Assembly (NCBI RefSeq): GCF_002770595.1
Contig: NZ_CP022986.1
Coordinates: 1,612,001 to 1,676,000 of the forward strand
DNA from: Chryseobacterium camelliae
Lineage (GTDB): Bacteria; Bacteroidota; Bacteroidia; Flavobacteriales; Weeksellaceae
Direction of reading: 5' to 3'
DNA length: 64,000 nt
Part shown: positions 18,251 through 27,708 of the stretch, one piece after another
How positions within the stretch are numbered: position 1 is the stretch's first letter
How the letters are laid out: every line of letters starts with the position of its first letter
Position numbers and translations under genes: made by a program
Notes under the pieces: model-generated
The model's input: only the letters and a program-made list of their open reading frames with translations
Told to the model about the DNA's origin: nothing
The model's database searches: none

Positions 18251-19237
18251 TTAACTGGCAAAAGAAGTTACCGCCCATAATGCAGCAGCAGAAATGATGC
18301 CCCAAAGTACAACGCCCTGAATCAAAGGTCTAAAACCAACGCTCATCAGTAATTTTCTATTCAGACCGCAGCCAATTAAAAATAAAGTTAAGGTTAGCCC
18401 TGCTTTGGCAATACCGGTAAGGTAATGACTGAAATTCTGAACAAAAGGAATATAGGTATTGACAATCATAGCCAAAACAAATAAGCCTATAAAGTAGGGG
18501 ATTTTCACTTTACTGCCTTTGTTTTTGAAAAGGAATGTAGATAGAAATGCTATAGGAATAATCCATAAAGCACGCGCCAACTTAACAGTAGTTGCTACTT
18601 CCAAAGCCTGAGTTCCGTATTTGCTTGCTGCTCCCACTACTGAACTGGTGTCGTGAATGGCAATGGCACTCCATAAACCAAACTGGGTCTGAGACAAATT
18701 CAGGGCGTGACCAATTATTGGGAAAATGAATAAAGCAATTGAATTAAGAATGAAAACCGTACCTAATGCCACTGATATTTGTTTTTCCTCAGCTTTAATG
18801 ACAGGAGAAACAGCAGCAATAGCACTTCCTCCGCAAATAGCGGTTCCTGCAGAGATCAGATAGGAACTCTTTTTGTCAATTTTGAGGAATTTTCCCATCA
18901 AATATCCTATAACCAAGGTTCCAATAATAGAAACTATAGTGAAAAGGATTCCTTCTTTACCAGCCTTCATTGCACTGGTCACGTTCATTCCAAATCCTAA
19001 ACCAACCACTGAAACCTGTAGTAGAATGTGCGTCGCCTTATGATTGAGATGAAGGTAAGGATGGCCAATGAACTGTGCGATGACAAGCCCCATCAACAAT
19101 GCAATAGGCGGAGATATTAAAGGAGATAGGCAGAATACGACTGCTAACAAAAAAATAACTTCACGAGTTGTAATACTTCGATCTAGAAGACTTTTGAATC
19201 GATTAAGCTTATTGGGCTTTTGAGTGTCTTGTTCCAT
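18251..19237 (-). CDS. YeiH/UPF0324-family membrane transporter (putative sulfate exporter family)
   Basis: About 328 residues, roughly ten membrane helices, starting at the ATG at 19237 (MEQDTQKP) rather than 12 codons upstream. Family signatures include GLGFGMNVTSAMKAGKEG, AGTAICGGSAIAAVSPVIKA and WSAIAIHDTSSVVGAASKYG. YeiH homologues are usually controlled by an adjacent LysR-type regulator (YeiE in E. coli), and a LysR gene is indeed directly upstream. A role in sulfite, sulfate or related anion export is known only tentatively for the family. Confidence 0.88.
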   Translation of the reverse strand: MEQDTQKPNKLNRFKSLLDRSITTREVIFLLAVVFCLSPLISPPIALLMGLVIAQFIGHPYLHLNHKATHILLQVSVVGLGFGMNVTSAMKAGKEGILFTIVSIIGTLVIGYLMGKFLKIDKKSSYLISAGTAICGGSAIAAVSPVIKAEEKQISVALGTVFILNSIALFIFPIIGHALNLSQTQFGLWSAIAIHDTSSVVGAASKYGTQALEVATTVKLARALWIIPIAFLSTFLFKNKGSKVKIPYFIGLFVLAMIVNTYIPFVQNFSHYLTGIAKAGLTLTLFLIGCGLNRKLLMSVGFRPLIQGVVLWGIISAAALWAVTSFAS

Positions 19238-19253
19238 AATGACTTTATATTTT

Positions 19254-19274
19254 AATGATACAAATGTCATCATT
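19254..19274. promoter_or_regulatory. Candidate LysR operator upstream of the YeiH-like gene
   Basis: Partial inverted repeat AATGAT/ATCATT with an inner ATGA-N8-TCAT, which fits the short dyads bound by LysR-type regulators. It lies 17 bp upstream of the preferred YeiH start and downstream of the LysR gene. The call rests on sequence symmetry only. Confidence 0.35.
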
Positions 19275-19312
19275 TGGAAAGTCTGGCAGAAATTGCTATT
19301 CGTTATCTGTCA

Positions 19313-20206
19313 TTACCTAAAGTTATAACTTATCGCAAATCTCATAAACAAATCAGAAAGATTTTCGCTGTCACCCTGATTTTGAATAAAGTTAAATTCT
19401 CGTTCTATACTTAGTCCTTTTACTTCTACAACAGTACATTCATTGTTTTTTAGTTCTTTGAAAATGGAATATATGGAAAGAAAAGCCAAGGCTTCTGAAT
19501 TGAGCAGGTACATTTTGATGCTTTCCGAACTGTCCAACTGCATTTCTAAATTGAGATTACTTATTTTTATACCAGACTGTTTGAGAGCGTGTGCAATGAC
19601 TTCAAGTGTCCCAGAACCCGGTTCACGTAAAAGAAAACTATACTTTATTAGATCTTCTACTTTTACAGATGATTTTTTTGAGATCGAATGTCCATTTTTT
19701 GCAACCAATACGAGTTCATCCTTTATAAAGGCGGAGTATTTGAATAAGGTGCTTCTCGATTTTCCTTCTATAATTCCTAAATCAATATTTTTATTCTGCA
19801 AAGCAATCTCTATTTGCTCTGTGTTTCCTGTAACCAACTGAACTTTTACCTTGTCGAACTTACGGTGAAATGCTGCCAATATAGGAGGCAGCAGGTATTG
19901 TGCTGCGGTAGTACTTGCGCCAATTCGCAGCGTTCCTGATTTGTTTTGAGTAAAAGCATTGAGATCAAATTCCATATTCTGATAGATTGAAAACAACTGT
20001 TCCGAATACTGTAATAAAGTTTCGCCTGCGGGTGTAAGTTTAATTTTTGTTCCGTTCCGGTCAAACAGTTTTACCTTGAAATAATTTTCAATCTCCTTAA
20101 TGTGCTTGGTAACTGCAGGCTGTGTGATATACAGTTCTTCCGAAGCTTTGGTAAAGTTGAGCCTTTTGGCAACGGTAAAAAATACTTTCAATCTGAAATC
20201 AAACAT
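19313..20206 (-). CDS. LysR-family transcriptional regulator
   Basis: 297 residues. The N-terminal winged helix is classic: FFTVAKRLNFTKASEELYIT followed by QPAVTKHIKEIENYF. The C-terminal part is a periplasmic-binding-protein-like effector domain (LRIGASTTAAQYLLPPILAA). It most resembles the CysB/YeiE group that senses small anions or sulfur metabolites. It is encoded upstream of, and on the same strand as, the YeiH-like transporter, and probably controls it. It begins 8 bp after the methyltransferase stop, so it may also be read from the copper-block transcript. Confidence 0.9.
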   Translation of the reverse strand: MFDFRLKVFFTVAKRLNFTKASEELYITQPAVTKHIKEIENYFKVKLFDRNGTKIKLTPAGETLLQYSEQLFSIYQNMEFDLNAFTQNKSGTLRIGASTTAAQYLLPPILAAFHRKFDKVKVQLVTGNTEQIEIALQNKNIDLGIIEGKSRSTLFKYSAFIKDELVLVAKNGHSISKKSSVKVEDLIKYSFLLREPGSGTLEVIAHALKQSGIKISNLNLEMQLDSSESIKMYLLNSEALAFLSIYSIFKELKNNECTVVEVKGLSIEREFNFIQNQGDSENLSDLFMRFAISYNFR

Positions 20207-20214
20207 CTGCTATT

Positions 20215-20838
20215 TTATTTTCTTTGAAATGTACAAAATAAAAAATTCTGAATTGTATTAAAAGGTGTAGAATGGTCGAGATATTTGAAACTCTTTAGCT
20301 CAAAAGATCTCTCAAAAACTTTTTTCAGTGATTCCTCGGTAAATTGTTTGGTATCGAGACCACTGCATTTGGTTGGACCATTATCGGAGAATGTTCCCAT
20401 AATCAAAAATCCATCTTGAGTGATAGTCCTTTCAGCAATTGAAACATATTTTTTGACATTTTCTTCAGCCGTTAAAAAATGAAAAGCCGCTCTGTCATGC
20501 CACAGGTCATATTTTTGTCTTGGTATAAATTCAGTAATATCAGTTGCAATCCAATTTACCAGCTTACTTTTTTCTCCCAATCTGTTTTGGTTTTTTTGAA
20601 GTGCAGTTTCAGAAATATCTAGGACAGAAATATTCGTATAGCCCATCTCCAGAAGAACATCTACCAAATGGCTTTCTCCACCACCAATATCGATGATATG
20701 TGCTGAAAGAGGTAAGTTTAATTCCTTTATCAACTCAATGGAAGCTTTCGGATATTCTTGATACCAGCTTACTTCATTCTCGTTTTTGCTTTGGTAAATG
20801 GTATTCCAGTGTTGTGTTGAAGTTTTATCTGTATTCAT
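20215..20838 (-). CDS. Class I SAM-dependent methyltransferase
   Basis: 207 residues. The SAM-binding motif is HIIDIGGGESHLVDVLLE near 45-62, followed by the acidic-loop strand NISVLDISETAL and the motif WIATDITEF. The N-terminus HWNTIYQSKNENEVSWYQ is shared with a family often found in heavy-metal resistance islands and in thiopurine/tellurite-type methyltransferases. The substrate is not known. It starts 6 bp after the iron/manganese-transporter homologue and runs into the LysR gene, so it is part of the metal block. Confidence 0.82.
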   Translation of the reverse strand: MNTDKTSTQHWNTIYQSKNENEVSWYQEYPKASIELIKELNLPLSAHIIDIGGGESHLVDVLLEMGYTNISVLDISETALQKNQNRLGEKSKLVNWIATDITEFIPRQKYDLWHDRAAFHFLTAEENVKKYVSIAERTITQDGFLIMGTFSDNGPTKCSGLDTKQFTEESLKKVFERSFELKSFKYLDHSTPFNTIQNFLFCTFQRK

Positions 20839-20844
20839 TCTTAT

Positions 20845-21543
20845 TTAAATATTTTTTATCCCAAATAAATGTCCGACTAAAGCTGTTGCAGCCATTGCTA
20901 TTGTTCCCCAAAAGCACATTCTGAGAACCGCAACTATGATTTTTGAACCTCCTGTTTTTGCAGTAACTGCACCCAGCAACATCAAAAACACGATAGACAA
21001 AGTATATTGATAATAAACCATTGTTTTTAATGGAGCAAATATAGAAACTATAAAAGGCAAAATCCCCCCCGCTGTAAAAGACGCAAAGGATGCTAAAGCT
21101 GCCTGTAAGGGTTTTGCCTGTGTAATTTCGTTAATGCCCAGTTCATCTTTGGCGTGGGCCTCCAATGCATTGTGATTGGTCAATTCTTTTGCTACCTGCA
21201 AAGCTGTTTGCATACTTACGCCTCTACTTTCATATATTTTTGCTAGTTCTGCTAATTCCATTTCGGGCATTTCTTTTAACTCTTTCTCTTCTCTCAACAA
21301 GTCGGCCTTTTCGGTGTCTGCCTGCGAACTGACAGAAACATATTCTCCTGCGGCCATAGACATTGCCCCGGAAACCAAGCCCGCCAATGCGGCAAGAATA
21401 ATCGTATTTCTTTCTGAACTGGCTGCTGCAACACCAATAGCAATACTTGTTACAGATAAGATGCCGTCATTTGCTCCAAGAACTGAAGCTCGTAGCCAAC
21501 CTACACGATTGGTATAATGTTTTTCTAAGAAATTTGTATGCAT
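20845..21543 (-). CDS. VIT1/CCC1-family metal transporter
   Basis: 232 residues with the family's layout: two N-terminal helices around VLGANDGILSVTSIAIGVAA, GAMSMAAGEYVSVSSQADTE with the metal-site Met and Glu residues, a charged cytoplasmic stretch rich in Glu (REEKELKEMPEMELAEL), then three more helices. VIT1/CCC1 proteins move ferrous iron or manganese out of the cytosol. The usual Glu-rich metal-binding loop is intact. In a copper island it may relieve secondary iron or manganese stress. It sits 5 bp after DUF305. Confidence 0.88.
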   Translation of the reverse strand: MHTNFLEKHYTNRVGWLRASVLGANDGILSVTSIAIGVAAASSERNTIILAALAGLVSGAMSMAAGEYVSVSSQADTEKADLLREEKELKEMPEMELAELAKIYESRGVSMQTALQVAKELTNHNALEAHAKDELGINEITQAKPLQAALASFASFTAGGILPFIVSIFAPLKTMVYYQYTLSIVFLMLLGAVTAKTGGSKIIVAVLRMCFWGTIAMAATALVGHLFGIKNI

Positions 21544-21548
21544 TAGTA

Positions 21549-22022
21549 TTACTGTAGTTCTTTAATTTTTTCCTTCATTTTTTTTATCTCTTCTTCTTGA
21601 GATTTTATGATATTTTCTGATAATATCTTCACTTCTGGATCTTTGATCTCAGCATGTTTGCTTGTCATAATAGCAGAAGAATGATGTGGAATCATTGCTT
21701 TCATATATTGAATATCGCTGACGAAAGTTTGATTTCGCAGAAAAATAAATGCAACGATAAATACAGTAATTCCACTACCAATGATAATGGAATTAAGTTT
21801 TTTATTATGATACATATTGCCCATCATCAATATCATTAACACGGCCATCGGAGACACCATTAGCAATGTCATGTACGTTCGGGTTAAACTTATATAAACA
21901 TGAGCAATTTCGTCAACATTTAAAAACATGACGAGATACATGATGATAAATGAAATTATCAGTGTAAAAAAAAGCTTTCTATAAACAGTATTATCTTGTT
22001 TTTTGTGATTCATATTTTCCAT
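21549..22022 (-). CDS. DUF305-family membrane-anchored protein
   Basis: 157 residues with three N-terminal membrane helices and a C-terminal DUF305 helix pair carrying MIPHHSSAIMTSKHAE, whose paired His and Met residues are typical of this ferritin-like family. DUF305 proteins accompany copper and silver resistance genes widely, and a copper-binding role is suspected but unproven. MENMNHKK provides two nearby ATGs. The first is used here. A gap of 128 bp separates it from the multicopper oxidase upstream, so it may have its own promoter. Confidence 0.82.
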   Translation of the reverse strand: MENMNHKKQDNTVYRKLFFTLIISFIIMYLVMFLNVDEIAHVYISLTRTYMTLLMVSPMAVLMILMMGNMYHNKKLNSIIIGSGITVFIVAFIFLRNQTFVSDIQYMKAMIPHHSSAIMTSKHAEIKDPEVKILSENIIKSQEEEIKKMKEKIKELQ

Positions 22023-22150
22023 TTTATTCTATTTTAAAGTTGTAATTGATTAAATGGAACAGCTAATTGTTATATTTTCAGTGGAAACAATTGCAGTTCC
22101 ATTTATTTATAGTAAATCAAATAATTATCCAAAAACTTATAATATTATTA

Positions 22151-24439
22151 TTAATACACAAGTGACAATCCGGCTCCCCATCCCATATCACTATCATAAT
22201 GAGCCCGGATTCCGATGTTTTTATTGATAATGTATTTGAGTTCTCCCATATATTCTTTGTCGGTATTCACCATAAATCCTCCTCTCAATCTCTTAGAAAT
22301 CGGAATGTCCTCACGCATCAATGCCAATCTTACAATACCGTCGTGATAAACCTCTGCCTGAAAATTGACCAGCATTGGTAAAGTGTACATTACACCTAAA
22401 CTAAAGGCCCTTCGGGTATCTTTCTCATTGGTTTGGCCAAACAGGTTTTTTTCCTGCTGGTCAATTCCCATTTTACGGTATCGCCAGTCATAACCAATAA
22501 AAGGCATCAGCCACTGCATTTTTCCGATGTATCTGCCAAGATGAGTTTCCACTTCATAACCGTGCATACTGTTGTAGCCTAATCGCCATTCTGTACCCAA
22601 ACTCCATCGGGCATTCTGCAACATAGCCTGACCGTCGTTTCCATTGGTCGCAAAATCATTTTCTGCCATAAAGTGAGGCATATTGCTTTCTCTTTGCAAC
22701 ATATTATAGGCTTGTTTCTTGTCTGGCAAATTTGGATTTTGATAATCACCGACCGAAAAAACACGGTTCATACCCGACATCATATGATAAAGGATATGGC
22801 AATGGAAAAACCAGTCTCCTTCTTCATTTGCGAGGAATTCAATGGTATCGGTCTCCATCGGCATAATATCGAGTACGTTTTTTAGCGGCGATTTTTCTCC
22901 TTTTCCATTTATTACCCTGAAGTCAAACCCGTGAAGGTGCATCGGATGGCGCATCATCGAATTATTATAAATGGTAATGCGTAAAACCTCACCTTTTTTT
23001 ACGGGTATCTTGTCCGTTTCGGAAAGGATTTTATTATCCATACTCCAAACATAGCGGTTCATATTTCCGGTTAGTGTAAATTTCAATTCTTTTACAGGAG
23101 CCTCCTTTGGCAATGTAGTATTATATGGAGATTGCAACATTGAATAATTTAGAGTTGTAATATCTCCCAGGGCATTTGCATTGTATCTATTCGGGTCGGT
23201 GTCCATTTTCATTCCAGATTCCATATCCATATTATGCTGGCTGTGATCTTCTTTCTTTCCGGCTGGTCCCGTAATTTCGGGATACATCACTACGTTCATG
23301 TCCATTTTGTTCAGGCTCATCTTCATGCCCATATCATCCAGATCTCCGTTCATTTTCATCATACCGTTCATCATTTTCATTCCTTCAAAATATTTAAGAC
23401 GGGGAAGAGGGGAAATCAACTGTTTAACACCATTTCCAACAAAATAACTTGCAGACTGTGTTCGGTCTTCGGTTGTTGCCAAAAATTCATAAGCCACGCC
23501 ATCGGCAGGAATCGTAACCACAACATCGTAAGTTTCTGAAACACCAATAATCAACCGGTCAACATCTACAGGTTCTACATCATTGCCGTCATTAGCGACT
23601 ACTGTAATCTTTCCACCTGCGTAACGCAACCAGAAATAAGAAGAAGCTCCACCGTTGGATATTCTTAACCTCACTTTATCGCCTGCTTTCAATGATTTGC
23701 CATCGATGGTTTTTAAATCTGTGGTATTGTTTCCATTCATTAGTACTTTGTCATAGTAAACATCGCTTACATCCATTGCCAGCATACGTTTCCATTCGTT
23801 TTTTAGCTTGGTTTTAAAATAACCCTCACGAATGGCTTCTGCATAAGACTGTGTTGAATTCTTCTTAATCGCCGCCCAGTCGTTGGCATTATGCAGCATT
23901 CTGTTGATATTTTTTGGATTGAGGTTGGTCCATTCGCTTAAAACAATGGGAACTTCAGGTAAATCATCTATTCCTTTTCTAAACGTCTTATCGTCCTTTC
24001 TTTTCTTCATTACAAAGTTTCCGTACATCCCAATCTGTTCCTGTAATCCAGAATGCGAATGGTACCAGTGCGTTCCGCTTTGTATAATAGGAAAACGATA
24101 GGTATAGGTAGCCCCGGGAGCTATCGGTTTTTGGGTAAGCCAGGGAACTCCGTCTTCTTTGTTGGGGAGAAATACACCGTGCCAATGCAGCGATGTGCTT
24201 TCTTTCAATTGATTATGAACAACAATTTCGGCTGTATCACCCTCGGTGAAAGTGAGCGTAGGCATCGGGATTTGACCGTTTACGGCAATCGCTCTTTTTT
24301 GCTTACCTGCATAATTGACAAGCGTATCTTTTACATACAATTCGTAATGCACCACTTTCTGTGCAAACAGGGTTTGTGCGCAAAGCAGTAGCAATACCGT
24401 TTGCAGCATTTTTATGGGTATATTCTTATATCTGTTCAT
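22151..24439 (-). CDS. CopA-type multicopper oxidase with a CopB-like C-terminal barrel region
   Basis: 762 residues with a signal peptide ending LFAQK. All four copper-ligand motifs are present: HWHG (85-88), HWYHSHS (124-130), HPMHLHG near 500 and HCHILYHMMSGM near 550. A Met-rich segment (MMNGMMKM, then MGMKMSLNKMDM) lies between domains, as in Cu(I) oxidases. The last 160 residues change character (WSLGTEWRLGYNSMHGYEVE, FIGYDWRYRKMG) and resemble the outer-membrane CopB barrel, ending in an aromatic-rich strand. A fused oxidase/CopB protein would detoxify Cu(I) at the outer membrane. It follows the haem-binding protein by 14 bp. Confidence 0.88.
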   Translation of the reverse strand: MNRYKNIPIKMLQTVLLLLCAQTLFAQKVVHYELYVKDTLVNYAGKQKRAIAVNGQIPMPTLTFTEGDTAEIVVHNQLKESTSLHWHGVFLPNKEDGVPWLTQKPIAPGATYTYRFPIIQSGTHWYHSHSGLQEQIGMYGNFVMKKRKDDKTFRKGIDDLPEVPIVLSEWTNLNPKNINRMLHNANDWAAIKKNSTQSYAEAIREGYFKTKLKNEWKRMLAMDVSDVYYDKVLMNGNNTTDLKTIDGKSLKAGDKVRLRISNGGASSYFWLRYAGGKITVVANDGNDVEPVDVDRLIIGVSETYDVVVTIPADGVAYEFLATTEDRTQSASYFVGNGVKQLISPLPRLKYFEGMKMMNGMMKMNGDLDDMGMKMSLNKMDMNVVMYPEITGPAGKKEDHSQHNMDMESGMKMDTDPNRYNANALGDITTLNYSMLQSPYNTTLPKEAPVKELKFTLTGNMNRYVWSMDNKILSETDKIPVKKGEVLRITIYNNSMMRHPMHLHGFDFRVINGKGEKSPLKNVLDIMPMETDTIEFLANEEGDWFFHCHILYHMMSGMNRVFSVGDYQNPNLPDKKQAYNMLQRESNMPHFMAENDFATNGNDGQAMLQNARWSLGTEWRLGYNSMHGYEVETHLGRYIGKMQWLMPFIGYDWRYRKMGIDQQEKNLFGQTNEKDTRRAFSLGVMYTLPMLVNFQAEVYHDGIVRLALMREDIPISKRLRGGFMVNTDKEYMGELKYIINKNIGIRAHYDSDMGWGAGLSLVY

Positions 24440-24453
24440 TGATTTTAAAAATT

Positions 24454-24909
24454 TTATTTAATACTGTCTTCCATTACGCCAAACCATTTCACCAAAACTT
24501 GCTTATCCTCTTGCGACAATACTGCATTGCGATGAATTAGTGTATATGACGATAAGGGCATTTCTCCGTCCTTGACCTGTCCCGCCATAGCCCTGAACTT
24601 ATTTCGCTGCTTGCGGGGGGAATACTCCCCAAAGTTGCTGAAGTTGAGTTCCTCCTTACCTTTTTTGATATGCTGCGCCATATACCATGACCCCGGCTGG
24701 ATGCGGCTATACCACGGATAATGGGTATTGTTGCTATGACAGTCGTAGCAGGATTGGACAAGGACAGCCTTTACATTTTGGGGTACGGCATACACCTTTT
24801 CAATATGAGAGGCTGTCACTTCATCCGACTTGTTCTGTAACGGTTGAAAAAACTGTATGCCGATTAAGATAATAGTCAACCCCAATATGATTTTCTTCGT
24901 TAAGGACAT
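24454..24909 (-). CDS. Haem-binding domain protein (single CxxCH)
   Basis: 151 residues with one N-terminal membrane anchor or signal (KIILGLTIILIGIQFF) and a single c-type haem motif CYDCH near residue 55, followed by YPWYSRIQPGSWYMAQHIKK, characteristic of the small Bacteroidota haem-binding domain family. It should be periplasmic and could carry electrons for copper oxidation. It is encoded between the DUF3347 lipoprotein (1-bp gap) and the oxidase, which suggests a joint function, though no direct partner is established. Confidence 0.85.
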   Translation of the reverse strand: MSLTKKIILGLTIILIGIQFFQPLQNKSDEVTASHIEKVYAVPQNVKAVLVQSCYDCHSNNTHYPWYSRIQPGSWYMAQHIKKGKEELNFSNFGEYSPRKQRNKFRAMAGQVKDGEMPLSSYTLIHRNAVLSQEDKQVLVKWFGVMEDSIK

Positions 24910-24910
24910 A

Positions 24911-25564
24911 TTAATTAAAGGTTTTTTCCACCATACCGCAGGTAATCATTTTTGAACCGTAATAAGGATTTTTGATTGCTTTGCTTTCGCTTAACCAAAT
25001 AGCTCCTTTGCCATCATTGAACATTGGGCAATGATCCTGATAGAGTGCCTGCGGAGAACCGAACAGCGTAATAAGATCACTGATATCTTCACTTAATGAT
25101 GCCAGATGCTCTCTCTGATGATCAATTTTACCTGCATTGTCGCCAATATGCTCTGCGTTTTCCTTTATATCATCTGTTATGTCCATGTATTTTTTGTGAT
25201 TATCGGCAGGGACGGTTTTCATGTCCACTTTATTCAGGGTGGCAAACAGCTTTTTACCTGCATCGGCAGCAGCATTAGCATCGTCTGAAACAAGAGCGTT
25301 CTTCAGTGACAGATAATCAGCCACTATGGGCGCAATAGAAAAACCACCAGTTGCTGTTTCTCCTGCATTCTTACCGATGGATGTATCAGGCGTAGCTGGT
25401 AAGGGCACTGTGTCATTCACTTTTGACTGAGAAGGTGCCTGCTCGCCCGAAGTGGCAGTTGTATTATTTTCGGACAGCTCGTTGTTCTTAGTTGACGACT
25501 GATTACATGAAGCTGCTATAAATACTGTGATAACAGCGAAGATTGATATTGTTATATTTTTCAT
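24911..25564 (-). CDS. DUF3347 lipoprotein
   Basis: 217 residues. The signal ends with lipobox AASCNQS, so it is lipid-anchored. A Ser/Thr/Pro-rich linker leads to the DUF3347 domain, a helical unit from about residue 75. The C-terminus carries HCPMFNDGKGAIWLSES and NPYYGSKMITCG, where His, Met and two Cys residues could hold copper. The same tail appears in the HMA/DUF3347 protein at 27709-28587 on the other side of the ATPase, so the two are diverged copies of one module. It likely receives or hands over copper in the periplasm, by inference. Confidence 0.83.
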   Translation of the reverse strand: MKNITISIFAVITVFIAASCNQSSTKNNELSENNTTATSGEQAPSQSKVNDTVPLPATPDTSIGKNAGETATGGFSIAPIVADYLSLKNALVSDDANAAADAGKKLFATLNKVDMKTVPADNHKKYMDITDDIKENAEHIGDNAGKIDHQREHLASLSEDISDLITLFGSPQALYQDHCPMFNDGKGAIWLSESKAIKNPYYGSKMITCGMVEKTFN

Positions 25565-25570
25565 TTTTAT

Positions 25571-27691
25571 TTACTTTTTGATTTTTAATAAACTTGCATT
25601 AATAGCCACTACAATGGTACTTATGCTCATCAGTACAGCACCCATTGCCGGGCTTAAAATAAATTTCGGATAGAGTACACCTGCGGCAAGAGGGATTGCT
25701 ACCACGTTGTAGCCAACCGCCCATATCAGGTTTTGTACCATCTTTTTATAAGTAAGTTTGCCGAAGTCAATCAGTTTGACCACATCTCTGGGGTCACTGT
25801 CCACCAATATAATGTCCGCAGTTTCGGCTGCCACGTCTGTACCGGAACCTACGGCAATGCCAACATCTGCCTGTGCCAACGCAGGAGCATCATTTACGCC
25901 ATCGCCTGTCATTGCCACAACTTCACCTTTGTTTTGAAATTCCTTTACTTTTTCCTGCTTATTGTGCGGAAGTACATTTGCCAAATACCCATCCATTCTC
26001 AATTTTCCAGCTACCGCAGCAGCAATCTTTTCATTGTCGCCTGTAAGCAAAAAGGATTTGATATTCAATCGTTTGAGGTCGTCAATAGCTTGCTTTGAAC
26101 CCTCACGGATACTGTCTGCCAAAGTGATGATACCTGCTACTTTATTTTCGATTAAAACAAAGTTTACCGTTTCGGCTTCCTGATTGATTTCAGTTGGGAT
26201 TTCGGGCAGTGAAAGGTGCTTTTCGGCGAAATAATTCGGTCCCGCCGCTACGACATTTTTCCCGTTTACAACACCTTTTACACCTATGCCCTGCATATAG
26301 CTAAAGTTTTCAGACTTCCATAGGGTGAGGCTCCTTTCTTTCAATGCAGCCATAATACCTTTTGCGATATGGTGTTCTGAATTTTGCTGTACTGCGGCAG
26401 CATACTGGATAACCTCATCGGCATTATATTCATCTGTTAAAGGGAAAACCTTTTCTACTGCGTGGGAACCTTTGGTAAGCGTTCCGGTCTTATCAAAAAT
26501 GATGGTAGATAGCTTCCGGGTCGTTTCAAATGCCGTGCGGTTGCGGATAAGCAGCCCATTGGTCGCCGATAGCGTTGTGGAAATAGCGACCACCAAAGGG
26601 ATAGCTACGCCCAATGCGTGGGGGCAAGCTGTTACCATTACAGTAACCATTCGTTCTAATGCAAAAGCAATATCCCCATTGCTGGCATACCAATAAATGA
26701 ATGTGCCTATGCCTACGGCAATAGCAATAAAGGTGAGCCATTTTGCTACTTTGTCCGCAAGGTTTTGTGTATTGGACTTGGTAGCCTGTGCCTCTTGTAC
26801 AAGATTGATAACCCTGTTTAAGTAACTGTCTTTTCCGACCGCTGTTACCTTAACTTTTACCGCACCATCGCCATTGATAGAGCCTGCAATAACCTTACTG
26901 TTGGCTTCTTTTTTTACCGGAACACTTTCTCCAGTAAGCATACTTTCATTGATGTACGAAAGCCCCTCCAGTACCAATCCATCGGCAGGAATTTTTTCTC
27001 CCGGTTTTATGATAACCGTTTCACCGCTTTGCAGGTCTTCGAGCTTTATCTTTACAGCTTCTCCGTTCCGCTCCACGGTAACATCATTAGGCAGTAAAGC
27101 CACCAACGACTGTAATGCCCTCGATGCAGCCATTTGAGAACGCATTTCGAGCCAATGCCCCAATAGCATAATGTCAATAAGCGTGGCTAACTCCCAAAAG
27201 AAATCCATCCCCTGCAAACCAAACACAACGGCTACCGAATAGATATAGGCTACCGATATGGCGATGGCAACAAGGGTCATCATGCCTATGGCTTTGGCTT
27301 TTATCTCGCCAATCATTCCTTTTAGGAATGGCAAGCCTCCATAGATATACATAACCGTACCCAACGCAAGCAGCACATACTTATCGCCACTGAAAGTAAA
27401 GCTAAAGCCTAACCACTGCTGTATCATGTGCGACAGCAGCAGGATAGGAATTGTAATGATGAGGCTTACCCAAAAACGTGCGAGGAAATCGCCCGTATGA
27501 TGCCCCTCATGTTTATCAAAACTTTCTTTAGCATGGTCAGGGTGAGCATGTCCCGAATGCCCATGTCCTGATGTGTGTTCATGAGAGGCTGACGTACCGC
27601 CTATGGGAACCAATGCCATGCTGCAAAGGGGGCATTTTCCCGGTTCGTCTTTTAGCACCTGCGGGTGCATAGGACAAGTGTACTTGTTCAT
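25571..27691 (-). CDS. copB: CopB-like P1B-type copper-exporting ATPase
   Basis: 706 residues. It begins with a heavy-metal-binding zinc-ribbon-like motif (CPMHP ... CPLCSM, 6-25) and a His-rich tail, rather than an HMA domain. Catalytic parts: TGES 253-256, membrane CPH 356-358 (the CopB subgroup, against CPC in CopA), phosphorylated Asp400 in DKTGT, and GDGVNDAPAL. The nucleotide-domain HP pair reads SEHH at 438-441 instead of the usual SEHP. It would pump Cu(I)/Cu(II) or silver from cytoplasm to periplasm, supplying the oxidase. It lies between two DUF3347 genes with 6- and 17-bp gaps. Confidence 0.92.
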   Translation of the reverse strand: MNKYTCPMHPQVLKDEPGKCPLCSMALVPIGGTSASHEHTSGHGHSGHAHPDHAKESFDKHEGHHTGDFLARFWVSLIITIPILLLSHMIQQWLGFSFTFSGDKYVLLALGTVMYIYGGLPFLKGMIGEIKAKAIGMMTLVAIAISVAYIYSVAVVFGLQGMDFFWELATLIDIMLLGHWLEMRSQMAASRALQSLVALLPNDVTVERNGEAVKIKLEDLQSGETVIIKPGEKIPADGLVLEGLSYINESMLTGESVPVKKEANSKVIAGSINGDGAVKVKVTAVGKDSYLNRVINLVQEAQATKSNTQNLADKVAKWLTFIAIAVGIGTFIYWYASNGDIAFALERMVTVMVTACPHALGVAIPLVVAISTTLSATNGLLIRNRTAFETTRKLSTIIFDKTGTLTKGSHAVEKVFPLTDEYNADEVIQYAAAVQQNSEHHIAKGIMAALKERSLTLWKSENFSYMQGIGVKGVVNGKNVVAAGPNYFAEKHLSLPEIPTEINQEAETVNFVLIENKVAGIITLADSIREGSKQAIDDLKRLNIKSFLLTGDNEKIAAAVAGKLRMDGYLANVLPHNKQEKVKEFQNKGEVVAMTGDGVNDAPALAQADVGIAVGSGTDVAAETADIILVDSDPRDVVKLIDFGKLTYKKMVQNLIWAVGYNVVAIPLAAGVLYPKFILSPAMGAVLMSISTIVVAINASLLKIKK

Positions 27692-27708
27692 AATTGTAAG
27701 TTTAGGAT

